Source: an uncultured Planctomycetaceae bacterium (GTDB taxonomy: Bacteria > Planctomycetota > Planctomycetia > Pirellulales > UBA1268). From it: a stretch of DNA of 30,068 nucleotides. The stretch is from assembly GCA_903885855.1 (NCBI GenBank), contig CAISKG010000380.1, positions 1 to 30,068 on the forward strand, written 5' to 3'. A program made the position numbers and the translations under genes. Shown one piece after another: positions 7,587 to 14,746 of this stretch (position 1 is the first letter of the stretch; each line of letters begins with the position of its first letter). The notes under the pieces are model-generated. The model was given only the letters and a program-made list of their open reading frames with translations, searched no databases and was not told the DNA's origin.

Positions 7587-9242
7587 TCAGCCCCGCGGGA
7601 GACGCCCGGCGGCGGTCGAGACCGCCAGCCAGTTGGGGAGTTGGCCGGCCGCCGGCATCCGCACCACCTTCACGGAGCGGATCCCCGGCACCGACGCCAC
7701 CGCGGCCACCGCCTCGGGCGACGGGCTCTGGTCGAGGTTGAGCACCCCGATCGCATCCCCCCCGGGCGCCGAGCGGCCGACGGTCATCTGGGCGATGTTG
7801 ACCCCCATGCCCCCCAGCGCCGTCCCCACGCGACCGATGATGCCCGGCACGTCCTGGTGGGTGAACACGAGCAGCACGCCGTCGAGGTAGGCCTCGAGCC
7901 GATGGCCCTCGAGCTGGACGAGCCTCGGCATGGCGTGGCCGAAGAGGGTGCCGGCGGCGCGGTGGACGCGTCCCTCGGCGACGAGATCGACCGCCACCAC
8001 CGAACTGAAAGCCCCCGGATCGGTGCGGCTCTGCTCCACGAGGTCGATGCCCCGCTCCTGGAGCAGCACCTCGGCGTTGACGATGTTGACCTCGTCGGAG
8101 GCCGACTCCAGCAGCCCGGCCGCGAAGGCGGCGGTGACGAGCTTGGTGTTGCGCGAGGCGATCTCGCCGCGGTAGGCGATGGAACACGACTTGGGGGGCG
8201 CGTCGTCGAGCTGCGAGAGGAGCAGGCCGAGCCGCCAGGCGAGATCGAGGAACCCGCGCACCCCCTCGAGCGTGGCCGGATCGATGGGGCTGGAATTCAC
8301 CGAATGGCGGATCGCCCCCGTGGAGAGGAAGTCGACCAGCAGCCCCACGCCCTCCACGGCCACCTGCGACTGCGCCTCCTCGGTGCTCGCGCCGAGGTGG
8401 GGAGTGACGAGGACGCGCGGGTGCTCGAAGAGGGGGGATTCGGTGCAGGGCTCCTTCTCGAACACGTCGAGCGCGACACCGCCGATCACGCCGCGCTGCA
8501 GCCCCTCGAGGAGCGCCTTCTCGTCGTAGATGCCGCCGCGGGCGCAGTTCACGAGCCGGACCCCCGGCTTGAGGATCTCGAGCTCCGGCATGCCGACGAG
8601 GTGCCGCGTCTCGTCGGTCAGCGGCGTGTGGACCGTCAGGTAGTCGACGTGGGGGAGCATCTCCCGGACGCTCGGCACCAGCTCGATCCCCAACTCCGCG
8701 GCCCGCTCCACCGAGAGGAAGGGATCGAAGCCGAGCACGCGCATCTCGAAGGCCCGGGCACGCGAGGCGACGGCCTGGCCGATGCGCCCGAGGCCGACCA
8801 CCCCGAGCACCTTGCCGGCCACCTGTGCTCCCATGAAGGCGTTGCGGTCCCAGCGGCGGGCGCGGAGGCTCGCGTCGGCGGCGGCGATGTTGCGCGACAG
8901 CGCCAGGAGCAGCGCGAACGTGTGCTCGGCGGTGCTGACGGTGTTGCCCGCCGGCGTGTTCATCACCACGATGCCCTGGCGCGTGGCGGCGTCCTTGTCG
9001 ATGTTGTCGGTGCCCACGCCCGCCCGGACGATCGCCTTGAGGCGCTGGTTGCCGGCGAGCGACGCGGCGGTGATCTTCACGCCGCTGCGGCAGATCGCCC
9101 CGTCGTGCCGGGCCAGTGCCTCGCGCAGGGCCTCCCCGGAGAGTCCGGTGGCCACCTCGTGGGTGATGCCGTGGGCGCGGGCGGCCTCGAGGAGGGCGAG
9201 CCCGTCGCGGCTGAGGCTGTCGAGCACGATGATCGAGGGCAT
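7587..9242 (-). CDS. serA: D-3-phosphoglycerate dehydrogenase
   Basis: First enzyme of serine synthesis: oxidises 3-phosphoglycerate to 3-phosphohydroxypyruvate with NAD. The 551-residue protein has the long SerA layout: substrate domain, NAD domain with GLGRIG at 150-155, an intervening domain (about 320-455) and a C-terminal ACT domain (about 468-540, VFTHQDVPGIIGRVG). The catalytic residues are in place: R235 (NCARGG), E264 (FEKEP) and H282 (TPHLGAST). The ACT domain suggests feedback control by serine. The ATG at 9242 gives the canonical MPSIIVLD start; an open frame upstream lacks support. It follows serC by 115 bases, so both genes are probably read from the serC promoter, covering two consecutive pathway steps. 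The short tail after the ACT domain (about 540-551) is unusual but minor. Confidence 0.96.
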   Translation of the reverse strand: MPSIIVLDSLSRDGLALLEAARAHGITHEVATGLSGEALREALARHDGAICRSGVKITAASLAGNQRLKAIVRAGVGTDNIDKDAATRQGIVVMNTPAGNTVSTAEHTFALLLALSRNIAAADASLRARRWDRNAFMGAQVAGKVLGVVGLGRIGQAVASRARAFEMRVLGFDPFLSVERAAELGIELVPSVREMLPHVDYLTVHTPLTDETRHLVGMPELEILKPGVRLVNCARGGIYDEKALLEGLQRGVIGGVALDVFEKEPCTESPLFEHPRVLVTPHLGASTEEAQSQVAVEGVGLLVDFLSTGAIRHSVNSSPIDPATLEGVRGFLDLAWRLGLLLSQLDDAPPKSCSIAYRGEIASRNTKLVTAAFAAGLLESASDEVNIVNAEVLLQERGIDLVEQSRTDPGAFSSVVAVDLVAEGRVHRAAGTLFGHAMPRLVQLEGHRLEAYLDGVLLVFTHQDVPGIIGRVGTALGGMGVNIAQMTVGRSAPGGDAIGVLNLDQSPSPEAVAAVASVPGIRSVKVVRMPAAGQLPNWLAVSTAAGRLPRG

Positions 9243-9357
9243 GACGGCTCTTTCGGCGGGAATGGCGGCGGGCGCGGGGCGGCGGACGGGCGGAATGGCG
9301 GCGAAGCGGTGGGCGTGGTGCCGGAGCGGGGAAGGGGACGAGACGGGGCCGACGCGA

Positions 9358-10479
9358 TCAACCGCCGTGGGATGCCTGGAACTCGAGCATGTAATCACGC
9401 AACCGCGTCACGCCCTCGAGGGGCATCGCGTTGTAGATGCTCGCCCGGATCCCCCCCACCGACCGATGCCCCTTGAGATCGACGAGCCCCCGGGCGGCAG
9501 CCCCGGCGGCGAAGGACTTGTCGAGATCCTCGTTGGGCAGGCGGAAGGTGACGTTCATGTCGGAGCGGCAATCGGGCCGGGCGTGCCCCCGGTAGAAACC
9601 GCCGGAGCGGTCGAGGCAGTCGTAGAGGAGCGCCGCCTTGGCCGCGTTGTGGCGCGCCATGCCCTCGAGCCCGCCCATGCGGTCGCGGATCCAGCGGCAG
9701 ACGAGCCCGAGGATGTACACGGCGAACACCGGCGGGGTGTTGGCCCGCGACCCGTTCTTCACGTGCGTGCGGTAGTCGAGCATCGTGGGGAGATCGTCGC
9801 GGCAGCGCTCGAGGAGGTCCTTGCGGATGATCACCGCCGTCACCCCGGCGATGCCGGCGTTCTTCTGCGCGCAGGCGTAGATCAGGCCGTAGCGGGCCAC
9901 GTCGACGGGGCGCGAGAGGAAATCGCTCGAGCAGTCGCAGACCAGCGGCGCCGGTCCGAAGTCGGGATCCGACTTGAACTGCACCCCCTGGATCGTCTCG
10001 TTGCTCGTGACGTGCACGTAGGCGGCGTCGGGCGAGAGGCGCACGTCGGCCGGGGAGGGGAGACGGTCATGGCCGCTGCCGACGCCGTCGTAGGCCACGT
10101 GGACCCGCCCCTCACGGCGTGCCTCCTTGAGGGCGGTCTGCCCCCAGGTGCCGGTGACGACGTAGTCGGCGGGGCCGGACTGCCCCCGCAGCAGGTTCAT
10201 CGGCACCATCGAGAACTGCAGGCTCGCGCCCCCCTGGAGGAACACGAGTTCGTGGTCCGGGCCGATGCCCAACAGCGCGCGGAGACAGGCGACGGTGTCG
10301 TCGAGAATCCGGTCGAACGGGGGGCTGCGATGGCTGATCTCGAGGACCGAGATCCCGACCCCCGGCAGCCCGACGAGCTCGTCGCGCGCCTGCTCGAGAA
10401 CCTCCAGCGGCAGCACCGCCGGGCCCGGGGAGAAATTGAACACCCGATCCACGGCGGCAGTCGCTGTCATGCGGTCCAT
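9358..10479 (-). CDS. serC: Phosphoserine aminotransferase
   Basis: PLP enzyme that transaminates 3-phosphohydroxypyruvate to phosphoserine (family knowledge: also acts in pyridoxine synthesis). The 373-residue protein shows the family start VFNFSPGPAVLPLEVLEQ, the substrate region GISVLEISHRS, LQGGASLQFSMVPMN, and PLP lysine K206 in YACAQKNAGIAG. The C-terminal part includes LKGHRSVGGIRASIYNA. The ATG at 10479 is preferred, with GGGAG four bases upstream; a second ATG at 10470 has no ribosome site. The frame stays open upstream through a tandem repeat, and a GTG at 10623 could in theory add 48 residues, but no SerC has such an extension. The gene has its own promoter (10672-10700) and a long repeat-bearing leader. 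serA follows downstream. Confidence 0.96.
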   Translation of the reverse strand: MDRMTATAAVDRVFNFSPGPAVLPLEVLEQARDELVGLPGVGISVLEISHRSPPFDRILDDTVACLRALLGIGPDHELVFLQGGASLQFSMVPMNLLRGQSGPADYVVTGTWGQTALKEARREGRVHVAYDGVGSGHDRLPSPADVRLSPDAAYVHVTSNETIQGVQFKSDPDFGPAPLVCDCSSDFLSRPVDVARYGLIYACAQKNAGIAGVTAVIIRKDLLERCRDDLPTMLDYRTHVKNGSRANTPPVFAVYILGLVCRWIRDRMGGLEGMARHNAAKAALLYDCLDRSGGFYRGHARPDCRSDMNVTFRLPNEDLDKSFAAGAAARGLVDLKGHRSVGGIRASIYNAMPLEGVTRLRDYMLEFQASHGG

Positions 10480-10488
10480 CACGCTCCC

Positions 10489-10596
10489 GGAGGGTTCGGG
10501 ACTAGGGTCGGGACTAGGGTCGGGACTAGGGTCGGGACTAGGGTCGGGACTAGGGTCGGGACTAGGGTCGGGGATGGGGTCGGGGATGGGGTCGGC
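10489..10596 (+). repeat. 12-bp tandem repeat array, G-quadruplex-prone, in the serC leader
   Basis: Nine consecutive 12-base units. Six perfect copies of ACTAGGGTCGGG span 10501-10572. One diverged unit lies before them (10489-10500), and two variant units, GATGGGGTCGGG and its near copy, lie after (10573-10596). The G-rich strand is the plus strand, which is the template for serC; GGG tracts alternate with 2- and 4-base loops, fitting G-quadruplex rules many times over. The transcript would be C-rich and poorly structured. The array ends 10 bases before the serC ATG. The unit length keeps the serC frame open (Ser-Pro-Asp-Pro repeats). Confidence 0.95.
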
Positions 10597-10671
10597 GCGG
10601 GCAGGCGACCGACGTCGGGCCACTCCCGGGCGGGGAGGCTCCCGGCCCGCTTCGTGACCCGGTCGGTCGGC

Positions 10672-10700
10672 AGAATAGGAGCCCTGCGGCGGAGGGTCAA
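10672..10700 (-). promoter_or_regulatory. Sigma70-type promoter of serC (serA)
   Basis: On the minus strand, -35 TTGACC (10700-10695), a 17-base spacer and -10 TATTCT (10677-10672) form the best promoter match in the window. The stop codon of the upstream lipoprotein gene (10699-10697) lies inside the -35 box. Transcription would begin near 10665, giving a leader of about 185 bases that contains the 12-bp repeat array. Confidence 0.62.
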
Positions 10701-11467
10701 CGGGCAGGGAACGCCACCGCGGCCTGCGGCGGCGGCACCGCCGTCGGGAGATCGGAGGGCGACACGACCGCCGGCAGTGCGGCGACCCGCACGATCCCCC
10801 CCTGCGGAGCATCGGAGGCCGGCTCCCCGCGCACCGCGACCGCTCCGGCAGCCGGGGCCGTGGCGGCGGCGCCCGCCCCCCCCCTGGGGACGTCGCCGCG
10901 CACCTCGCCGAGCGCCCCGAGGGCGCGGGCATTGGCCGGATCGATCGCGAGGGCGTCGACGAGGTGGTTCTCGGCGCCCGCCAGATCGCCATGGTCGACG
11001 CACAGCCGGGCCAGCTCGATCCGCGGATTGGGGTCGTCGGGGCGGCGCCGCGACCAGTCCTCGAGGAGCGCGACCGCCTCGGGGCTGCGCCGCTGCTCCA
11101 CGAGGAGATTCGCCAGACCGCGGCGGCAGGCGTCGTGGTCGGGATGGCGCGCCAGGCAGAGGTGGTAGTACTGCTCCGCGGAGCGGAAATCGGTGGCCTG
11201 GCCGTAGACCTTCGCCTGCTGGTGGTAGGTCGCGCCGAGGTTGTAGAAGCAGTCCGGGCTGCCCGGCTGCCGCGAGAGCGCCCGCTGGAAATGGCCCACG
11301 GCACCGCGGTAGTTGCCCTGCTGGTAGAGGGCGACGCCACGGGCGTTGTCGTCACGCGAGAGCGATCCGCATCCGGACGCGAGCGCGACCAGCGCCCCCC
11401 ATACGACGACGACCGCCGCGCGCCGGCGGCGGGGAGACGGCGGCCGATGGTGGAAGCGGGTCGTCAT
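10697..11467 (-). CDS. TPR lipoprotein
   Basis: A lipoprotein of 256 residues. The basic N-terminus (SPRRRR), a hydrophobic stretch and the lipobox ALASGC place the lipidated cysteine at C33. About four TPR units follow between 42 and 195, for example NARGVALYQQGNYRGAVGHF, YNLGATYHQQAKVYGQA and AENHLVDALAIDPANARALGALGEV. The C-terminal 60 residues are Ala/Pro/Gly-rich and probably disordered. The ATG at 11467 gives a compact signal; an ATG at 11491 would add eight residues and cannot be excluded, as neither has a strong ribosome site. The protein is predicted to sit on the periplasmic face of a membrane and to act in protein-protein contacts. No specific partner is evident. It precedes serC in the same direction, but serC has its own promoter. 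Confidence 0.82.
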   Translation of the reverse strand: MTTRFHHRPPSPRRRRAAVVVVWGALVALASGCGSLSRDDNARGVALYQQGNYRGAVGHFQRALSRQPGSPDCFYNLGATYHQQAKVYGQATDFRSAEQYYHLCLARHPDHDACRRGLANLLVEQRRSPEAVALLEDWSRRRPDDPNPRIELARLCVDHGDLAGAENHLVDALAIDPANARALGALGEVRGDVPRGGAGAAATAPAAGAVAVRGEPASDAPQGGIVRVAALPAVVSPSDLPTAVPPPQAAVAFPAR

Positions 11468-11764
11468 GGGGCTCGGTCGCGGGTAGCCCATCGGGCCGCG
11501 GATCGTTGCTCCCTGCCGCCGCGTGCGGCGGCCGCTTCCCGGGAGAACCCCCGCGACGTGCCGGGATGTCCTCGCTGGAGCGCTCGGAGAGGTGGTCCGC
11601 GGACCGCCCGTGCGGGGCAGGGCAGGGGGGGATAGATAGCCCCCGCGGCAGTCGATTCACAAGACCGGCACGACCGGCTCGGGCCGCCCCCCGGCGGGGA
11701 TCCGCCGCCGAACCCCCCCACCTTGCCCGTCGTCCCCGGCCCCGCAGGCCCGCCCCCGGGGCGC

Positions 11765-12025
11765 TCAGCCGCGGGGGGTGCGCTCGTACCCGAGCCCCCG
11801 CAGCACCTCGAGCACCTCGCTGCAGGTGGGGAACATTCGCCCGCTGGTGCGCTTGTAGCGCTCGAGGGCCTGCATGAACTCGACCTCGTCGGCACCGTAG
11901 TCGCGCTCGCAGGTGGTGGGATCGATGAACCGGCGGCGCCGGCGGCCCTTCGGGGCGGCCGGGGTGGCGGCGGCGGCACAGGAGGGCTGCGGACGACCGA
12001 CCGGAGCGGCGAGCGGGGCGGACAC
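11765..12025 (-). CDS. Small conserved hypothetical protein, GTG start
   Basis: An 86-residue protein of unknown function. The first 32 residues are Ala/Pro-rich and end in a basic run (GRRRRRFIDP). The C-terminal 55 residues form a compact block, FIDPTTCERDYGADEVEF then ALERYKRTSGRMFPTCSEVLEVLRGLGYE, with two cysteines (C39, C68). The pattern of FPTCSEVLEVLRxLGY recalls short planctomycete proteins of unknown role (from memory, not searched). The GTG at 12025 is well supported by GAGGAA at 12033-12038, seven bases upstream. The frame is open further upstream but overlaps the FHA gene out of frame. The combination of a basic patch and a helical domain would suit nucleic acid or protein binding; this is a guess. 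Confidence 0.7.
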   Translation of the reverse strand: MSAPLAAPVGRPQPSCAAAATPAAPKGRRRRRFIDPTTCERDYGADEVEFMQALERYKRTSGRMFPTCSEVLEVLRGLGYERTPRG

Positions 12026-12032
12026 GGGGGCG

Positions 12033-12038
12033 TTCCTC
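12033..12038 (-). promoter_or_regulatory. Ribosome binding site deciding the GTG start of the small protein
   Basis: Minus-strand GAGGAA, seven bases before the GTG at 12025. It is the only Shine-Dalgarno match in the area and fixes the start of a gene whose reading frame is otherwise open far upstream. Confidence 0.65.
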
Positions 12039-12110
12039 GGGGATCGTGGTGGCTGGCTGACGCTGACGGAAGTATTCCCGCTGCCGCGTGCGCAAAGTCT
12101 CCGGAGGGGG

Positions 12111-12142
12111 AAAAAACTGCCGGTCGGGAAAAGTTGTCCGGC
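12111..12142 (-). terminator. Possible intrinsic terminator after the FHA gene
   Basis: Read on the minus strand: stem GCCGG (12142-12138), a 14-base loop, stem CCGGC (12123-12119), two bases, then six T residues (12116-12111). The stem is short, but the T run is one of very few in this GC-rich window. It lies downstream of the FHA gene and upstream of the small protein gene, which would separate their transcripts. Confidence 0.42.
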
Positions 12143-12381
12143 GGCACCACCGCCCCGACCCGGCGCACCGTCACCACCGTCACCACCGCGCCGCCGACGC
12201 GTCCGGGGAGCGGCGTCCTCACCGGCACTCGCCGCCCGCGCAGGACGCCGATCCGGGCCGGTCGCTCGAACGAGCCGGAAGGGCCGACGGCGGCCGCTCG
12301 ACGCGCGCGGTCGTGGGCGCGACCGGGGGACGGAGGGCCCGGGAACGCGGACGCGTGGCAGACCGCGATCAGCCGCGGGCG

Positions 12382-13134
12382 TCAGCGGTTGCCGAAGAAC
12401 TTCTTCAGCGCCTCGGCGGCCGCGTCGCGGGAATTGACCGTGCCCTTGCGCGACGACGCCGGGAGGGCTCCGGGCTTGGCGTTGGATTCCTTCAGCGCCT
12501 CGATCGCCACCGAACTGTCGCCGCGGGCCGCGTCGCTCTGGCCCACCGTCGTGGCACTGCCGCTCCCCTTGCTCGTGGCCGAGCCGCCGGCCGGGGTCGG
12601 CGCGCTGCCGGCGATCCCGGAAATCGTCGATCCGTGGACGTCGGAGGCCGTGTCCCCCGCGGCATGGATGCTCGCGGAGTCGTGGTCGGGCGACACCGTC
12701 TGCGCGGAGGCGTCGATGCCCCCGGAGCCGGGCGCCGTCGTCGCCCGCAGGGAGCGCGTGGTGTCGAACATGCCGGCCGGCGAATCGTCGGCCATGAGCC
12801 ACTTGGAGACGTCGTCCTCCCCCTCCTCCTTGGGCGCCGGCTCGGAGCAGGACACGGTCAGTTCCAAGGCCCCGACGCGGATCAGATCGCCCGAGGCGAC
12901 CTTCGTCTTGCCGGTGATCTTGTCGCCGTTGACGAACGTGCCGTTGCGGCTGCCGAGATCCTCGACCCACACGTCGGCGGGGCCCACGTGGACGGCGGCG
13001 TGCCGACGGCTGACATCCTCGCTCAGCGGACGGATGTCGCACTCCTCCGCCCGTCCGATGAGCAGGGTGTTCTTTTTGACGGCGATCGAGCGGCCCGCGC
13101 TCTTGCCGGTGGCGACGATCAGCTTGGTGATCAT
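12382..13134 (-). CDS. FHA-domain protein with long disordered tail
   Basis: A 250-residue protein with an N-terminal forkhead-associated domain (about 1-97), which binds phosphothreonine peptides. The signature residues are present: GR at 27-28, SRRH at 42-45 and NGTFVNG at 64-70. Residues 100-230 are rich in Ser, Thr, Ala and Gly and are probably disordered. The last 15 residues (about RDAAAEALKKFFGNR) look like an amphipathic helix. No signal peptide is present, so the protein is cytoplasmic. The ATG at 13134 is chosen with GGAGAA 11 bases upstream, because the FHA domain begins immediately after it. FHA proteins usually pair with Ser/Thr kinases, but no kinase gene lies in the window, so the partner is unknown. 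Confidence 0.88.
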   Translation of the reverse strand: MITKLIVATGKSAGRSIAVKKNTLLIGRAEECDIRPLSEDVSRRHAAVHVGPADVWVEDLGSRNGTFVNGDKITGKTKVASGDLIRVGALELTVSCSEPAPKEEGEDDVSKWLMADDSPAGMFDTTRSLRATTAPGSGGIDASAQTVSPDHDSASIHAAGDTASDVHGSTISGIAGSAPTPAGGSATSKGSGSATTVGQSDAARGDSSVAIEALKESNAKPGALPASSRKGTVNSRDAAAEALKKFFGNR

Positions 13135-13282
13135 GGTTCGGGTTTCTCCGACCCACCGCTCCGCCAGGGCCGCGGCCGCCACCCCCTCCGGTCGGCGTCC
13201 GGCACCCTCCTCATCAAAGGATAACAACCTTCAGCCGATCGGGGCCAGACTTCCCGGTTTTTTCAGCCGGCCGCTGATCCGA

Positions 13283-13297
13283 CCCTCGATTCGAGGG
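13283..13297. repeat. 15-bp perfect inverted repeat
   Basis: CCCTCGA, one central T, then TCGAGGG: seven-base arms with perfect complementarity, in the 252-base gap between the lipoate ligase gene and the FHA gene. It has no T run after it, so it is not a classic terminator. It could be an operator or an RNA hairpin; only the symmetry itself is certain. Confidence 0.55.
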
Positions 13298-13386
13298 AGC
13301 CGGCCGACGACACGCCGGGGCTCGAGGCCTGGAGGGCCGCCCTGGATCGAACCGCCGGCGCACGTCGCACCGAAGCGCCATCCACC

Positions 13387-14193
13387 TCAGCGGCGCTCGA
13401 TCCACGCACCGCCCCGGTAGCGTGTGAGCGTCTCCTCGAGGGCGGCCGCATCCGTCGGACGGAAGCTTCCCGGCTCCTCGACGACCCCCCCTCCCAGGGA
13501 GGTCGCCAACCGGTCCAGCCATTCCTGGAGCAGCCCCCGGCCGGCGGTCAGGGCCCACGGACCGGCCGACGGAAAGAGGTCGGCCAGGCCTTCGTGCCGG
13601 GCCGCCGGGCCGACGCCGCCGTTGGACTCCAGCAGGAGGCTGCCGTGCTGGAGCACCGCCCCGCGCAGGCGGCGCTGGGCACTGCCGAGGATCTTGTGAT
13701 CGCGCCGCCCCGGCGCGGCGGCGTCCACGACCACGTCGCCCGTCGAGCGCCGGTCGAAGCACAGCAGCGGCCCGTCGGGTGGATCGGCACCCGGTCCCGT
13801 GCCGCTCCACTGGCGCGCCGGCACGCCCCGCCCGGCCAGGGCCTCGACCATCGCCCGATGGGCCGTGTCGTAGAGCGCTTGCGCCGACGCGGCGAGCCCG
13901 TGGCCGCGCGGCACCGCGATCGCCAGCGTCACGTCGCTCCCGTGGACGATCGCACCGCCGCCGCTGGGGCGCCGCGAGATCGGCAGGCCGCTCAAGGCCG
14001 CGCAGGCCCGGGCGTCGGCGAACCGCTGAAACGCCCCGAGCGACACCTCGGGCCGGGCCCACGTGGAGACGCGCACCAGCACGGCCCCACGGCGGCAGGC
14101 CTCGTCGGCCAGCGCCTCGTCGAGCGCCATGTTGGTGGGGCCGTCGGCGGGCGCGTCCCACCACACCGAGAGGGGCGCTGGGGTGGTCGACAT
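13387..14193 (-). CDS. lplA: Lipoate-protein ligase A family protein
   Basis: A 268-residue member of the BPL/LplA/LipB fold. It should attach lipoate (or octanoate) to a lysine of a carrier protein, most likely the GcvH encoded 40 bases upstream. Visible signatures: NMALDEALA (21-29), the nucleotide/lipoate loop RRPSGGGAIVHG (74-85), the lysine K167 in DHKILGSAQRR, and LQHGSLLL (181-188). It lacks the extra C-terminal accessory domain of E. coli LplA, a common shorter form that may act as an octanoyl transferase (LipM/LipL-like) rather than an ATP-dependent ligase. The ATG at 14193 fits the family start. The gene order gcvT-gcvH-ligase supports a role in maturing the glycine cleavage system. 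Confidence 0.88.
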   Translation of the reverse strand: MSTTPAPLSVWWDAPADGPTNMALDEALADEACRRGAVLVRVSTWARPEVSLGAFQRFADARACAALSGLPISRRPSGGGAIVHGSDVTLAIAVPRGHGLAASAQALYDTAHRAMVEALAGRGVPARQWSGTGPGADPPDGPLLCFDRRSTGDVVVDAAAPGRRDHKILGSAQRRLRGAVLQHGSLLLESNGGVGPAARHEGLADLFPSAGPWALTAGRGLLQEWLDRLATSLGGGVVEEPGSFRPTDAAALEETLTRYRGGAWIERR

Positions 14194-14233
14194 GCCTGGT
14201 GCCGGCGGAGGCCTTGGGGAGGGCGTTGCCGGA

Positions 14234-14620
14234 TCAGTGCCGCTGACCGCCCACGAGCGCGTCGTAGGCCGCCTGGTCGAGCAGCCCGGCCATCTCCGCC
14301 GGATCGTCGGGGCGGATGCGGACGAGCCACCCGTCGCCGAAGGGATCGCGTCCGAGCGTCTCGAGGCGTTCGGGAAGGGAGGCGTTGACCTCGACGATCT
14401 CGCCCGAAACCGGGGCGTAGATGTCGCTCACCGCCTTCACGCTCTCGATCTCGCCGATCGACTCCCCCGCCTTCACCCGGCGGCCCACCGTGGGCAACTG
14501 CATGAAGACCAGATCGGTGAGCGCCTCGACGGCGTAGGCGGAGATGCCGACGGTGGCCACGCCGCCGTGCTCCGCGCGGATCCATTCGTGCGACTTCGCG
14601 AACCGCAGGTCACCTGCCAT
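14234..14620 (-). CDS. gcvH: Glycine cleavage system H protein
   Basis: Lipoyl carrier of the glycine cleavage system. It shuttles the aminomethyl group from P protein to T protein and is then reoxidised by L protein. The 128-residue length is typical. The start MAGDLRFAKSHEWIR and the lipoylation motif around K62 (EIESVKAVSDIYAP) are diagnostic, followed by GEIVEVN and GDGWLVRI. The ATG at 14620 has GGAG seven bases upstream. It lies 126 bases downstream of gcvT and 40 bases upstream of the lipoate ligase gene. The genes for P protein (gcvPA/gcvPB or gcvP) are not in the window. Confidence 0.96.
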   Translation of the reverse strand: MAGDLRFAKSHEWIRAEHGGVATVGISAYAVEALTDLVFMQLPTVGRRVKAGESIGEIESVKAVSDIYAPVSGEIVEVNASLPERLETLGRDPFGDGWLVRIRPDDPAEMAGLLDQAAYDALVGGQRH

Positions 14621-14746
14621 CGCCGACTCCGGGACGGGAAAAGGAAGGCCGGGCGCGGGAGCGTCCCCGCCGGGCCGGCTCCCAGGATATCGGCCGGCGC
14701 CTCCGGCGGCACACCCCCCGCGCGCCGCCCCGCGGGCGCGGCGTGG

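Larger units (their letters stand above)
12026..12381. other. 356-base gap between the FHA gene and the small protein gene
   Basis: No coding sequence is supported here. Frames that are open across it are continuations of neighbouring shadows and lack ribosome sites. The visible elements are a terminator-like hairpin with a T run (12111-12142, minus strand) and the ribosome site at 12033-12038. Minus-strand TTGCGC and TACTTC hexamers between about 12075 and 12095 might be a weak promoter, but the 15-base spacing is short. Nothing else was recognised. Confidence 0.6.

Noticed and set aside
5463..9476. A 1337-residue plus-strand frame across the TPR gene and serA
   Set aside because: Antisense to serA, whose motifs are complete, and with shadow composition and no domains.
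10489..10596. CRISPR-like array
   Set aside because: The 12-base units are directly adjacent with no unique spacers, and there are no cas genes.
10480..10623. N-terminally extended SerC from a GTG at 10623
   Set aside because: It would add 48 residues of Ser-Pro-Asp-Pro repeats before a canonical SerC start that has its own ribosome site.
11627..11662. Minus-strand TTGTGA and TATCTA hexamers, and a GGGGG-CCCCC stem, upstream of the TPR lipoprotein
   Set aside because: Spacing and the -10 match are weak and the stem is a short homopolymer pair; not enough to call a promoter or terminator.
13135..13227. FHA protein extended to a TTG start at 13227
   Set aside because: The extra 31 residues are not part of the FHA domain, and the ATG at 13134 begins directly before the first FHA strand.
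13240..13276. Hairpin with a six-T run (13258-13263) as a terminator
   Set aside because: The T run lies on the plus strand, while both neighbouring genes are transcribed on the minus strand; no plus-strand gene ends there.
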